A stretch of 64,000 nucleotides of DNA, taken from NCBI RefSeq assembly GCF_029637485.1, contig NZ_CP069128.1, forward strand, positions 558,001-622,000, in the 5' to 3' direction. This DNA is from Sphingomonas sp. LHG3406-1 (lineage in GTDB: Bacteria; Pseudomonadota; Alphaproteobacteria; Sphingomonadales; Sphingomonadaceae). How positions within the stretch are numbered: position 1 is the stretch's first letter; each line of letters opens with the position of its first letter. The translations under genes and the position numbers were made by a program. This document shows positions 8,538-17,464 of the stretch, one piece after another. The notes beneath the pieces are model-generated. The model had not been told where the DNA came from. It saw only the letters and a program-made list of their open reading frames with translations, and did not search any database.

Positions 8538-8926
8538 TGAGCCTGCAACCCGCCGCCCGCACGCGCTTCTACAAGGACAAGCGCAACGGCAAGGTCATGG
8601 GCGTCTGCGCGGGCATCGCCGATTATACCGGGATCGACGTCACCATCGTCCGGATCCTGATGTTCATCGCCCTGTGGCTGAGCGGCTTCAGCATCCTGCC
8701 GGTGTATTTCGTGGCCGGCTTCATCGCGGAAGACCGCCCGCGCGAGCTGAGCAACGACACGCCGGAGGATCGCCGCTTCTGGCAGCAGGTGCGCGCCTCC
8801 CCTGCCCGCACGGCCCGCGACATCCGCGCCAACCTGCGCGCGATCGACCGCCGCCTGGTCGATGTCGAAAGCTATGTCCTGACCAGCAACCGAAGTCTCG
8901 CCCGCGAGATCGAGCAGCTTCGCTAG
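8537..8926 (+). CDS. pspC: Phage shock protein C
   Basis: 129 residues. The PspC domain is at residues 11-70: FYKDKRNGKVMGVCAGIADY, then a hydrophobic helix (TIVRILMFIALWLSGF) and a second hydrophobic stretch (ILPVYFVAGFI). The C-terminal helix ends VESYVLTSNRSLAREIEQLR, the same amphipathic motif found in pspB and in the four small genes that follow. PspC is the membrane sensor/regulator partner of PspB. The ATG overlaps the pspB stop; an upstream extension of the frame lies inside pspB and is not needed. Confidence 0.93.
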   Translation: MSLQPAARTRFYKDKRNGKVMGVCAGIADYTGIDVTIVRILMFIALWLSGFSILPVYFVAGFIAEDRPRELSNDTPEDRRFWQQVRASPARTARDIRANLRAIDRRLVDVESYVLTSNRSLAREIEQLR

Positions 8927-8953
8927 CCTGGCCGCCGCAAGGATCTGACGCCC

Positions 8954-9226
8954 ATGGAACTCGGACTGCTCATCCCCATCATCGCCATCCTGATGGGTCC
9001 GGTGATGTATCTCCTCCATCTCAAGGAGATGAAGATCAAGCGGAGCCATGCGCTGGAGGATGGCAATTCCGCCCAGCAGGCCAAGCGGATCGACGATCTG
9101 GAGCAGAGGCTTCGCGTGCTTGAGCGGATCATGACCGACGGGGGCATGCAGACGGCCGCGCAGATCGAGGCGTTGCGCGACGTGCCGACGATGTCCGAGC
9201 GGAGCCGCGAGACAATCGTTCAGTAG
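8954..9226 (+). CDS. Small PspB-like membrane/coiled-coil protein 1
   Basis: 90 residues. An N-terminal membrane helix (residues 3-21, LGLLIPIIAILMGPVMYLL) with a basic cytoplasmic flank leads into an amphipathic coiled coil, RIDDLEQRLRVLERIMTDGG, and then QTAAQIEALRD. The layout (one helix plus LERI motif) is that of PspB, but the NPNWR signature is replaced by DGGMQ. AAGGA precedes the ATG by 10 bases. It lies 27 bases after pspC on the same strand, so it very probably belongs to the psp operon. Closest relative in the window is the next gene. Function unknown; an accessory PspB-like adaptor is inferred. Confidence 0.85.
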   Translation: MELGLLIPIIAILMGPVMYLLHLKEMKIKRSHALEDGNSAQQAKRIDDLEQRLRVLERIMTDGGMQTAAQIEALRDVPTMSERSRETIVQ

Positions 9227-9295
9227 GGCGGCTTACGACCTGTCGCATTGTCGGCTCGCGCCAGCGCGGAGCCGCCGGTTAGTGGGAGTTATCGG

Positions 9296-9601
9296 GTGGA
9301 CGACAAACCTTGGTTCATACTTGCCTTCTTCATGATCGTCGTCGGGATCCCGGTGATCGCCGGGGTGATCGGGGACGTCTACAAGAGGCGCCTCAAACTG
9401 CGTGAGCGGGAGCTCGAGCTGCTCGGCTCCGAGACCGCCGAGAAGGCGGCGCAATATGCGAGCCGGGTTGGCGAACTCGAGCAGCGCGTGCGCGTGCTCG
9501 AGCGCATCCTTACCGACGGCGGCGTGCAGACGGCGGCCCAGATCGAGGCGCTCCGCGATACGCCCCCCATCTTCGCCGGGACACGGGAGAAGGTGCAGTG
9601 A
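9296..9601 (+). CDS. Small PspB-like membrane/coiled-coil protein 2
   Basis: 101 residues from the GTG at 9296, preceded by GGGAG; the longer TTG frame from 9248 lacks a ribosome site. The membrane helix is at about residues 6-25 (FILAFFMIVVGIPVIAGVIG), followed by KRRLKLREREL and a coiled coil containing RVGELEQRVRVLERILTDGG and QTAAQIEALRDTPP. This last part is nearly identical to small protein 1, so the two are tandem paralogues. The stop overlaps the GTG of the next gene. Function unknown; likely a psp-operon membrane adaptor. Confidence 0.83.
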   Translation: MDDKPWFILAFFMIVVGIPVIAGVIGDVYKRRLKLRERELELLGSETAEKAAQYASRVGELEQRVRVLERILTDGGVQTAAQIEALRDTPPIFAGTREKVQ

Positions 9602-9840
9602 GCCGTGAGTTGATGGTCGTCCTGATCGTTGCCATCGTCATGGCCGCGACGGTGCTGCGGGCGCGCTACCGCTCTCGCTCGGTCGGGCACGGCCTTCCCG
9701 ATGCGCGGGCCAGCGAAGTATCGCTTCGGCTGCGCGAAGAGGTCAGGCAGCTCAAGGAGCGGCTGGCGGTGATCGAACGAATCACGGTCGAGAAGGAAAA
9801 CAGCCTCGCGCGCGAGATCGAGGATTTGCGCAACAAGTAA
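9598..9840 (+). CDS. Small PspB-like membrane/coiled-coil protein 3
   Basis: 80 residues, GTG start overlapping the stop of the previous gene by 4 bases. The membrane helix is at residues 5-19 (LMVVLIVAIVMAATV). After a basic linker comes the amphipathic segment VRQLKERLAVIERITVEKE, followed by NSLAREIEDLRNK. The ending is almost the same as the last residues of PspC (SLAREIEQLR) and of small protein 4. Function unknown; part of the psp operon by position, overlap and shared motif. Confidence 0.82.
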   Translation: MSRELMVVLIVAIVMAATVLRARYRSRSVGHGLPDARASEVSLRLREEVRQLKERLAVIERITVEKENSLAREIEDLRNK

Positions 9841-9865
9841 CCGATCCGGCAGGGGGGAACGAGTG

Positions 9866-10178
9866 ATGGTCTCGGAGGAAGAGTTCGCCATCGTGGCAAT
9901 GATCGCGATGTTCTTCGCGTTCACGACCCTCATGCTTCTGCTGCGTGGACGCGGCCTCAAGAAGAGGCTTTGGCGCGAGGAGGAGCGTTCGCTTCATCTC
10001 ACCCGCGCGCTTGCGCCGGCAGCGAGCGTGGTGGCGGCTCCGGCGCTCGCGCAGGAGCGCCCGGCACGCGACGAGGAACTGGTGGAGCTTGCGCAGGCGG
10101 GTTCAGGTGCTCGAGCGGATCACGGTCGAGAAGGAGCACAGCCTTGCCCGCGAGATCGAGGAACTGCGGGTCCGCTGA
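9866..10178 (+). pseudogene. Small PspB-like membrane/coiled-coil protein 4, broken by a one-base frameshift
   Basis: The start (ATG at 9866, or GTG at 9863, with AGGGGGG upstream) encodes a membrane helix (IVAMIAMFFAFTTLMLLL) and a hydrophilic linker to DEELVEL. There the frame changes: one extra G at 10091 moves translation into an unrelated reading that runs to 10246. Skipping that base gives RRRVQVLERITVEKEHSLAR and EIEELRVR with a stop at 10176-10178, which is clearly the fourth copy of the shared C-terminal motif. Either a recent inactivating insertion or an assembly/sequencing error in a G/C-rich run; as written, the C-terminal module is lost. Confidence 0.8.
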
Positions 10179-10209
10179 ATTTCACGCGGCAGGAGAAGAA
10201 GGTGTTGGG

Positions 10210-10227
10210 CTCCTGCTTTCGCAGGGG
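10210..10227. repeat. Short CTGC-TTTC-GCAG hairpin between the psp locus and sufE
   Basis: Arms CTCCTGC and GCAGGGG around the loop TTTC (one G-T pair). Related palindromes with a CTGC/GCAG core occur at 13786-13800 and 38722-38738. It may also end the psp transcript, but there is no T-tract. Confidence 0.45.
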
Positions 10228-10251
10228 AACGGCATCGCCTAGATAGAAGGC

Positions 10252-10662
10252 GTGACCCTTCCTCCCCTTTCCGCCATCCTTGACGATTACGAACTGCTCG
10301 ACAGCGAGGAGCGCTACCGGCTGCTGATCGACCTCGGCCGCGACCTCGAGCCGATGCCGGCCGCGCTGAAGACCGAGGCGACCAAGGTGCGCGGCTGTTC
10401 GGCGAGCGTGTGGGTCTATCCGACCACGCTGGAGGACGGCCGGCTGCACTTCCTCGCCGACAGCAATGCGGCGATCACCAAGGGGATCGTGGCGCTGGTG
10501 CTGAGCGCGGTGCAGGACCGCTCGCCCGCCGCCATCGTCGCGACGGACATCGCCGGGGAGCTGGCGCCGTTCGAGCTTTCGCGGCAGTTGTCGTCCAACC
10601 GGACGCAGGGCATTCCGAACATGATCGCACTGGTGCAGGATACGGCGAAACGCCTCGCATGA
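10252..10662 (+). CDS. sufE: SufE-type cysteine desulfuration protein
   Basis: 136 residues with a GTG start, the usual SufE length. SufE accepts the persulfide sulfur from a cysteine desulfurase and delivers it to Fe-S scaffold proteins. The acceptor cysteine is Cys49 in KVRGCSASVW, preceded by the conserved ERYRLLIDLGRDL; the C-terminal RTQGIPNMI is also typical. The stop overlaps the ATG of the thioesterase gene. Two cysteine desulfurases encoded at 16.4-18.5 kb are candidate partners, although both look like the NifS/IscS type rather than SufS. Confidence 0.93.
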   Translation: MTLPPLSAILDDYELLDSEERYRLLIDLGRDLEPMPAALKTEATKVRGCSASVWVYPTTLEDGRLHFLADSNAAITKGIVALVLSAVQDRSPAAIVATDIAGELAPFELSRQLSSNRTQGIPNMIALVQDTAKRLA

Positions 10663-11102
10663 CCGATTTTCGCGACGAGTTCGCCACCACGTTCGATCCC
10701 GGGCGCTTCTTCGCCCTCGCCCGGCAAGTGGGTCACGGGCGAGCGCTCGGCCTCGACTATCGCGGGCATGGCGAGGATTGGGTCGAGCTGGCGCTGCCGT
10801 GGCGGCCGGAGCTGGTCAGCATGACTGACACCGGCACCATGGCGACAGGCGCGATCGTCAGCCTTGTGGACACCTGCTCAGGCACGTCGGTGTGGACACG
10901 CATGGGCGGATTTCGGCCGATCGTGACGCTGGACCTGAGGCTGGACTACCTCCGTCCCGCTGCGAAGGGCGAGGAAGTGATCGCGCGCTGCGAATGCTAC
11001 AAGTTGACGCGGCAGGTCGCCTTCGTGCGCGGCGTGGCGCATGGCGGCGATCCGGAGCGGCCGATCGCCCACAGTGTCGCGACCTTCATGACGGTGAGCT
11101 AG
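10659..11102 (+). CDS. PaaI-family hotdog-fold thioesterase
   Basis: 147 residues from the ATG at 10659, which overlaps the sufE stop. The hotdog helix and strands are recognisable: GTMATGAIVSLVDTCSGTSVW corresponds to the central helix with the catalytic acid, and TLDLRLDYLRPA and GEEVIARCECYKLTRQVAFVRG to the sheet. Such proteins hydrolyse acyl- or phenylacetyl-CoA thioesters in the cytoplasm; the substrate cannot be predicted. The end overlaps the convergent J-domain gene by 4 bases. Confidence 0.85.
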   Translation: MTDFRDEFATTFDPGRFFALARQVGHGRALGLDYRGHGEDWVELALPWRPELVSMTDTGTMATGAIVSLVDTCSGTSVWTRMGGFRPIVTLDLRLDYLRPAAKGEEVIARCECYKLTRQVAFVRGVAHGGDPERPIAHSVATFMTVS

Positions 11103-11632
11103 GGCGCGGCCCGCCGCTCCTCGGCCTTGCGAAGCACGTCATAAGCGGCCTGGACCGCCTGGAATTTCTTCGCCGCTTCCTCGTCGCCGGGCTTGAGGTC
11201 CGGATGGCTTTCCTTGGCGAGGCGCCGGTGAGCGGCTTTCACGTCGGCGAAGCTGGCATCGCTTTCCAGTTCGAGCAGGGAGAGAGCCCGCATCTCCTCT
11301 CGGCTGCGGGTGCCGTCGCCGGGGCCGCCCCACTGCCAGTGCGCGCTCTGCTTGAAGCCGTTGGCGCCGCGCTGTTCATCAGCCTCGCGGGCAGCGGCCT
11401 CGGCAGCGGAGAGGTTGGCGAAATAGTCCCAATTCTTGTTGTACTCGGCGGCGTGTGCTTCGCAGAAGTACCAGCGCTCCGGGCTGTTTGGAGCCTTGGG
11501 CGCCGGGCGGTCGCCAACCTCCGTGCAGCCTTCGCGGTCGCACAACCGCACCCGCGTCGCTTCCCGTCCCTTGTCGGCATAGGAGCGCCAGCGGGGAAAT
11601 CCCCAGTCATTGGAACGGGTGAAGCGGGCCAT
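11099..11632 (-). CDS. J-domain (DnaJ-like) protein
   Basis: 177 residues. The J domain is C-terminal (about residues 115-175), with the essential HPD in KESHPDLKPGDEEAAKKFQAV and then AYDVLRK. It should stimulate a DnaK-type Hsp70 ATPase. The N-terminal half contains two Cys pairs separated by about 30 residues (RLCDREGC and YFCEAH), which could bind zinc or form a small fold, plus conserved WGFPRW. No Gly/Phe region or central zinc finger as in true DnaJ. The stop overlaps the convergent thioesterase stop. Confidence 0.85.
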   Translation of the reverse strand: MARFTRSNDWGFPRWRSYADKGREATRVRLCDREGCTEVGDRPAPKAPNSPERWYFCEAHAAEYNKNWDYFANLSAAEAAAREADEQRGANGFKQSAHWQWGGPGDGTRSREEMRALSLLELESDASFADVKAAHRRLAKESHPDLKPGDEEAAKKFQAVQAAYDVLRKAEERRAAP

Positions 11633-11661
11633 TGCCTTCTAACTAGTCGGTGGCGATGAAA

Positions 11662-12042
11662 GTGCCAGAGGGCCTGTAAGCCGGGTTCTGTCCTCCGCCT
11701 TGCGGCAGATGTGCGGCCATTCCTCTCGGCCGGCGCTTGCGCGACGGCTCCAGCAACCAACCCGGGCGACGAGCCGGAACAGGCCCATGTGTCGCCCCTA
11801 TTCGGTCTTGCACCCGGTGGGGTTTACCGTGCCGGCTGCCGTTGCCGGAGCCGCGGTGCGCTCTTGCCGCACCCTTTCGCCCTTACCGCCCCGAGGAGCG
11901 GCGGTCTGCTTTCTGTGGCACTGTCCCTGACTCCGCTTGCACGAAGCCGCCGGGCGTTACCCGGCACCGTTATTCCGTGGTGCCCGGACTTTCCTCGGCG
12001 GGGAGCAAGCTCCCCGACGCGGCCGCCCGGCCCTCTGGCAAA
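11662..12042 (-). ncRNA. rnpB: RNase P RNA (bacterial class A)
   Basis: Read on the minus strand, the conserved core GAGGAAAGTCCGGGC lies near the 5' end and CCGGCTTACAGGCCCTCTGG at the 3' end. The terminal helix P1 pairs TGCCAGAGGG (12040-12031) with CCCTCTGGCA (11672-11663). Length about 380 nt fits class A. This is the catalytic subunit that matures tRNA 5' ends. Several open frames run through it on the plus strand but are not genes. Ends are estimated from the P1 helix. Confidence 0.93.
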
Positions 12043-12061
12043 CGGCCGGATAGCAGAACAA

Positions 12062-13669
<1,608 letters not shown>

Positions 13670-13785
13670 GACGGTTCCTCCTACCCGAGGAGAGTGGCGT
13701 CAGATTGAGTGGGAGGCAAGCGCCGCCATTCTCCTGCAGGAGCAGGAGCTCGGTGCCATTCCGCTTTTCTATGAAGGAGCCGGCC

Positions 13786-13800
13786 CCCTGCTTTGCAGGG
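13786..13800. repeat. Short CCCTGC-TTT-GCAGGG hairpin
   Basis: Perfect 6-bp arms around TTT, located just downstream of the ybaB stop (minus strand). It belongs with the similar palindromes at 10210 and 38722 and may act as a terminator for dnaX-ybaB. Confidence 0.4.
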
Positions 13801-13805
13801 TCGCA

Positions 13806-14129
13806 TCAGAAGGGCATCTGGAATCCCGGCGGAAGCGGAAGGCTGCTGCTCATCTTCTGCATCTCGGCGGCGGCGGCCTGGTCGGCCTTGGCGCGGGCGT
13901 CGTTGAAGGCGGCGGCGACGAGGTCCTCGACCATCGTCTTCTCGGCAGGCACGAGCAGGGTTTCGTCGATGGCGACGGCGATGATCCGGCCCTTGGCCGA
14001 GCAGCGGACCTTCACCAGGCCGCCACCGGCCTGACCTTCGACCTCGATCTTGTCGAGATTGTCCTGCGCCTTCTGGAGCTCGGCCTGCGCATTCTGCGCC
14101 ATCTGCATGATCTCTTCGAGGCTAGGCAT
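13806..14129 (-). CDS. ybaB: YbaB/EbfC family nucleoid-associated protein
   Basis: 107 residues from the ATG at 14129, which has AAAGGA 8 bases upstream; the frame also opens three codons earlier. The family pattern is clear: LEEIMQMAQNAQAELQKAQ (dimerising helix), GLVKVRCSAKGRIIAVAID (sheet) and LVAAAFNDARAKADQAAAAEM. YbaB dimers bind DNA and, being encoded beside dnaX in most bacteria, are thought to act in nucleoid organisation or recombination. It overlaps the dnaX 3' end by 8 bases. The recR gene that often follows is not here. Confidence 0.93.
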   Translation of the reverse strand: MPSLEEIMQMAQNAQAELQKAQDNLDKIEVEGQAGGGLVKVRCSAKGRIIAVAIDETLLVPAEKTMVEDLVAAAFNDARAKADQAAAAEMQKMSSSLPLPPGFQMPF

Positions 14130-15819
14130 GGTGAGCATCCTTTGCGGTCACGTTTTCGAGGGTTGCGCCGGGGAAGCGGGCGAGCACCGCGGCAACATTG
14201 GGTTCGGCGAGGATGGCTGCGCGAGCGCGTTCCTCCGCCATCCGGTCCTGCTGCTGGAGCGAGGGCTCGGCCTCGCCGTCGCTGAGCGCCACTTCCCAGC
14301 GCTCGCCGAGCACGGCCTTAAGGTCGTCGGCCAGCTCGCGAGCGAAGCCGGAGCCGAGCGGCTGGAGCGGCTTCAGGTCGATCGCGGGCGGCGCGTAGCG
14401 GACGAGGCCGACCTGGCTACGCAGCTGGACCGCGCGGATCGCCTTGCCGGCTTCCTCCAGCCGGTCGGCGAGCGCGGCGAAGGTCGGCGGGGCGCTCGGC
14501 GCTGGTGCCGGAGCGGGCGCAGGCTCAGGCGGAGGCGGCGCAATGGAGGCGCGCGGGCTTGCCGGTGCCGGAGCGCTTAGCGCCGCGGTACGGGCTACTC
14601 CGCCCTCGCCGGCCTGGATCCGGGCGATCAGCGTGGCGGGATCGGGCAGATCAGCGGCATGGACGAGGCGAAGCAGCACCATGGCGGCGGCCTCGTTCGG
14701 ATCGGGCGCACTGGTGACGTCGGCAAGGCCTTTCAGAAGCAATTGCCACAGACGGTGGAGTTGCGACCAGCCGAGGCTGTCGGCCAGTTCTCCGCTGGCG
14801 GCCCGCTCCTCGGCGCTGGCGAGCGTGTCGCCGGCGCCGCCCGCCTTGGCGCGGGAAGCGGCATGGACCTGCTCCATCAGGCCGCGCAGCAAGGCCGTGG
14901 GATCGATGCCGAGCGCCTGCGCCTCGTCGAATTCGGCGAGGACGGCGGAAGCGTCGCCGGCGAGGAGGACGGAGAGGAGGCGGCGGATGCGGCCGCGATC
15001 GGCCAGCCCGAGCATGTCGCGCACCGCCTCGGCCGTCACCATGCCCGAGCCATGGGCGATCGCCTGGTCGAGCAGCGACAGGCCGTCGCGGGCGGAGCCT
15101 TCCGCGGCGCGGGCGATCATCAGCAGCGCGTCGGTCTCGATTTCCACCTGCTCGATCTCGGCAATGCGGCGGAAATGGTCGACCAGCCGCTCGGCCGGGA
15201 TGCGGCGAAGGTCGAAGCGCTGGCAGCGCGACAGCACCGTTACCGGCACCTTGTTGACCTCGGTCGTCGCGAACAGGAACTTCACATGCGCCGGTGGCTC
15301 CTCGAGCGTCTTCAACAGCGCGTTGAAGGCGTTCTTGGTCAGCATGTGGACTTCGTCGATAATGTAGATCTTGAAGCGGGCGCTGACCGCCGAATAGCGC
15401 ACCGCCTCAATGATCTCGCGGACGTCGTCGACGCCGGTGTGGCTGGCGGCGTCCATCTCGGTGACGTCGATGTGGCGCCCCTCGGCAATCGCCCGGCACG
15501 GCTCGCATACCCCGCATGGATCGATGGTCGGACCGCCCTGCCCGTCCGGGCCGATGCAGTTGAGCGCCTTGGCGACGAGGCGCGCAGTCGACGTCTTGCC
15601 GACCCCGCGCACCCCCGTCAGCAGGAAGGCATGGGCGATGCGCCCGCTGTCGATCGCATTGCCGAGGGTGCGCACCATCGCATCCTGCCCGATCAGCTCG
15701 GCAAAGCTCTGCGGTCGATACTTTCGGGCGAGCACGCGATAGGGCGACGCGCCGGCGCTCTTCTCCAGCGGCTGGGCGGGAAGGTCGAGGCCAAGGCCGG
15801 GCGATTCGTCGTCGGTCAT
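14122..15819 (-). CDS. dnaX: DNA polymerase III subunit gamma/tau
   Basis: 565 residues from the ATG at 15819 (the frame is open to 15918, but the extra residues are not conserved). AAA+ clamp-loader ATPase: YRVLARKYRPQSFAELIGQD, Walker A GVRGVGKTSTAR (about 69-80), a four-Cys zinc module (Cys88, 102, 105, 108), IIDEVHM, and TLEEPPAHVKFLFATTE. A Pro/Ala-rich linker at about 420-450 separates the clamp-loader part from the C-terminal tau-like domain. No obvious frameshift signal for a separate gamma form was noted. Forms an operon with ybaB (8-base overlap). Confidence 0.96.
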   Translation of the reverse strand: MTDDESPGLGLDLPAQPLEKSAGASPYRVLARKYRPQSFAELIGQDAMVRTLGNAIDSGRIAHAFLLTGVRGVGKTSTARLVAKALNCIGPDGQGGPTIDPCGVCEPCRAIAEGRHIDVTEMDAASHTGVDDVREIIEAVRYSAVSARFKIYIIDEVHMLTKNAFNALLKTLEEPPAHVKFLFATTEVNKVPVTVLSRCQRFDLRRIPAERLVDHFRRIAEIEQVEIETDALLMIARAAEGSARDGLSLLDQAIAHGSGMVTAEAVRDMLGLADRGRIRRLLSVLLAGDASAVLAEFDEAQALGIDPTALLRGLMEQVHAASRAKAGGAGDTLASAEERAASGELADSLGWSQLHRLWQLLLKGLADVTSAPDPNEAAAMVLLRLVHAADLPDPATLIARIQAGEGGVARTAALSAPAPASPRASIAPPPPEPAPAPAPAPSAPPTFAALADRLEEAGKAIRAVQLRSQVGLVRYAPPAIDLKPLQPLGSGFARELADDLKAVLGERWEVALSDGEAEPSLQQQDRMAEERARAAILAEPNVAAVLARFPGATLENVTAKDAHHA

Positions 15820-15973
15820 CCAAACTGATGTAGGCCCTGCCCCCGCCGCTGTCAGCCGCTGCCCGACTGTGACGGTTGCGAAACTTGTCGACATTTGTGC
15901 GCGTGCCGGGGCGACCATCGGGCATCCGGCGCAGCTTCTTGCGCTCAGGCGTCACTCCCGCCATATGCGCCGC

Positions 15974-16062
15974 GGGAGTCGGGCGGACGGAACCGTCGCC
16001 AACCTGGTCAGGTCCGGAAGGAAGCAGCCACAACGATTTCGTTTCGGGTCGTTCCGGCTCCC
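15974..16062 (+). ncRNA. ffs: SRP RNA (4.5S-type, small)
   Basis: The hallmark tetraloop/asymmetric-loop region GTCAGGTCCGGAAGGAAGCA is present at 16008-16027. The ends pair as GGGAGTCGG (15974-15982) with CCGGCTCCC (16054-16062), giving a hairpin RNA of about 90-100 nt. It is the RNA of the signal recognition particle that binds Ffh and docks to FtsY, encoded earlier in the window. It lies between divergent dnaX and the convergent ferredoxin operon end. Exact ends are estimated from the terminal helix. Confidence 0.92.
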
Positions 16063-16070
16063 ACCCCCGC

Positions 16071-16376
16071 CTAGTCGGGCATTCTCACCGTCATCACCGG
16101 ACCGCTCACCGTCAGCTGGCAGGCCAGCCGGCTGGTGCGCTGGACGCCGTGCGCGAGGTCGAGCAGATCCTCCTCCTCCTCGCTCGCCGGCGGGAGCCTC
16201 GCGAAATCCTCCGCCGAAAGGATGACGTGGCAGGTCGAGCAGCTGATCGACTTGTCGCACGTGCCTTCGAGCGGCTGATCGGCCGACTGCGCAACGTCGA
16301 GGAGATTGGCGCCTTCGGCGGCTTCCACTTCGCGGTCGAGCGCGCCGTCGGTCTTGAGGAAACGGACGAGGGTCAT
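16071..16376 (-). CDS. 2Fe-2S ferredoxin (adrenodoxin/ISC type)
   Basis: 101 residues from the ATG at 16376, which overlaps the stop of the upstream desulfurase gene. Four cysteines in the vertebrate/ISC-ferredoxin spacing (Cys40, Cys46, Cys49, Cys86; C-x5-C-x2-C...C) ligate the cluster; SCSTCHV and RLACQL are typical. An acidic patch (EEEEDLLDLA) is where reductase or partner usually docks. Being co-transcribed with two cysteine desulfurases, it probably supplies electrons for Fe-S cluster assembly. Confidence 0.92.
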   Translation of the reverse strand: MTLVRFLKTDGALDREVEAAEGANLLDVAQSADQPLEGTCDKSISCSTCHVILSAEDFARLPPASEEEEDLLDLAHGVQRTSRLACQLTVSGPVMTVRMPD

Positions 16377-17464
16377 GCGGCGAATTGTTGCTGTGCCTCG
16401 GCGGCGTCGCGGATGAGGGCGCAGGCTTCGACCACGTCTTCCTTTGTCGTGTACCGGCCGAAGCCGAGGCGGATGCTGCTGCGCGCCTCGGCATCGCTGA
16501 GGCCGATGGCGCGAAGGACGTGGCTGGGCCGACCGGAGCCGCTGGCACAGGCCGAACCGAGGGAGAAGGCGATGCTGCGGCAATCGGCGATCAGGCGCGC
16601 AGAATCGAGGCCGGGGCGGCGGAGGTTGAGGTTACCGGCGTAGCGGTGCCCGGTGCTGCCGTTGACGATCCAGCCGGGACCGAGCGCCTGGAGCGCGGCT
16701 TCGTGCAGGCGGCGCACGTGATCGGCATCGCTCGACATGTCGCGTCTGGCGAGCGCCGCCGCCTCTCCGAAACCGGCGCAGAGCATGGGAGACAGGGTGC
16801 CCGAGCGGAGCCCCCGCTCCTGCCCGCCGCCGTGGAGCAGCGGTTCGACGGTGACGCCGTCGCGCGTCCATAGGGCACCAATGCCCTTGGGCCCGTAGAC
16901 CTTGTGGGCGCTGATCGCGACGAGGTCGGGACCGGATGGGACGGGCATGCGGCCGTAACCCTGGACGGCGTCGCACAGCATGAGGGCACCTGCCTCATGG
17001 GCAGCCTCGGCGATCTCGGCGACGGGCTGGATGACGCCGATCTCGTTGTTGACCAGCATGGCCGCGACGAGGCCGGTCGGCTTGCGCAGCGCGTCGCGGA
17101 GGTGGTCAAGGTCAACGAGGCCGTCGGCGCGGACGGGAAGCACCTCGACGTCGCGGCCGTGGCGGGCGAGCCACTCGACCGTATCCAGCACCGCCGCATG
17201 CTCGGTCGCGAGGGTGACGATCCGCCCCGTCGTGCCGCGCAGCGCCATGTTGAGCGCTTCGGTGGCACCCGACGTGAAGATTGTCTCGCCGCCGCTGGGG
17301 AGCAGCGCGGCCACCCTCCCTCGCGCATGCTCGATCGCGGCGGCTGCCTCGCGGCCCCAGCGGCTCGGGCTGTGCGGATTGGCGAAATGATCGAGCCAGG
17401 GGAGCATCGCCGTCCTGACCTCGGGTGAGAGCGGCGTGGTTGCCTGATAGTCGAGATAGATCAT
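16373..17464 (-). CDS. Cysteine desulfurase (NifS/IscS type), copy 2 of tandem pair
   Basis: 363 residues, aminotransferase class V fold. It releases sulfur from cysteine as an enzyme persulfide. PLP lysine is in SAHKVYGPKG, the histidine stacking on PLP in TEHAAVLDT, and the active cysteine in LGSACASGSG, of the NifS/IscS (class I) kind. The start overlaps the stop of the other desulfurase by 4 bases, and its own stop overlaps the ferredoxin ATG. Sequence identity to its neighbour is only moderate, so this is an old duplication or independent recruitment rather than a recent tandem copy. Confidence 0.93.
   Translation of the reverse strand: MIYLDYQATTPLSPEVRTAMLPWLDHFANPHSPSRWGREAAAAIEHARGRVAALLPSGGETIFTSGATEALNMALRGTTGRIVTLATEHAAVLDTVEWLARHGRDVEVLPVRADGLVDLDHLRDALRKPTGLVAAMLVNNEIGVIQPVAEIAEAAHEAGALMLCDAVQGYGRMPVPSGPDLVAISAHKVYGPKGIGALWTRDGVTVEPLLHGGGQERGLRSGTLSPMLCAGFGEAAALARRDMSSDADHVRRLHEAALQALGPGWIVNGSTGHRYAGNLNLRRPGLDSARLIADCRSIAFSLGSACASGSGRPSHVLRAIGLSDAEARSSIRLGFGRYTTKEDVVEACALIRDAAEAQQQFAA

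Noticed and set aside
9945..10178. Independent 77-residue gene
   Set aside because: Only its end (the VLERITVEKE motif) makes sense, and that is the out-of-frame tail of the preceding frameshifted gene.
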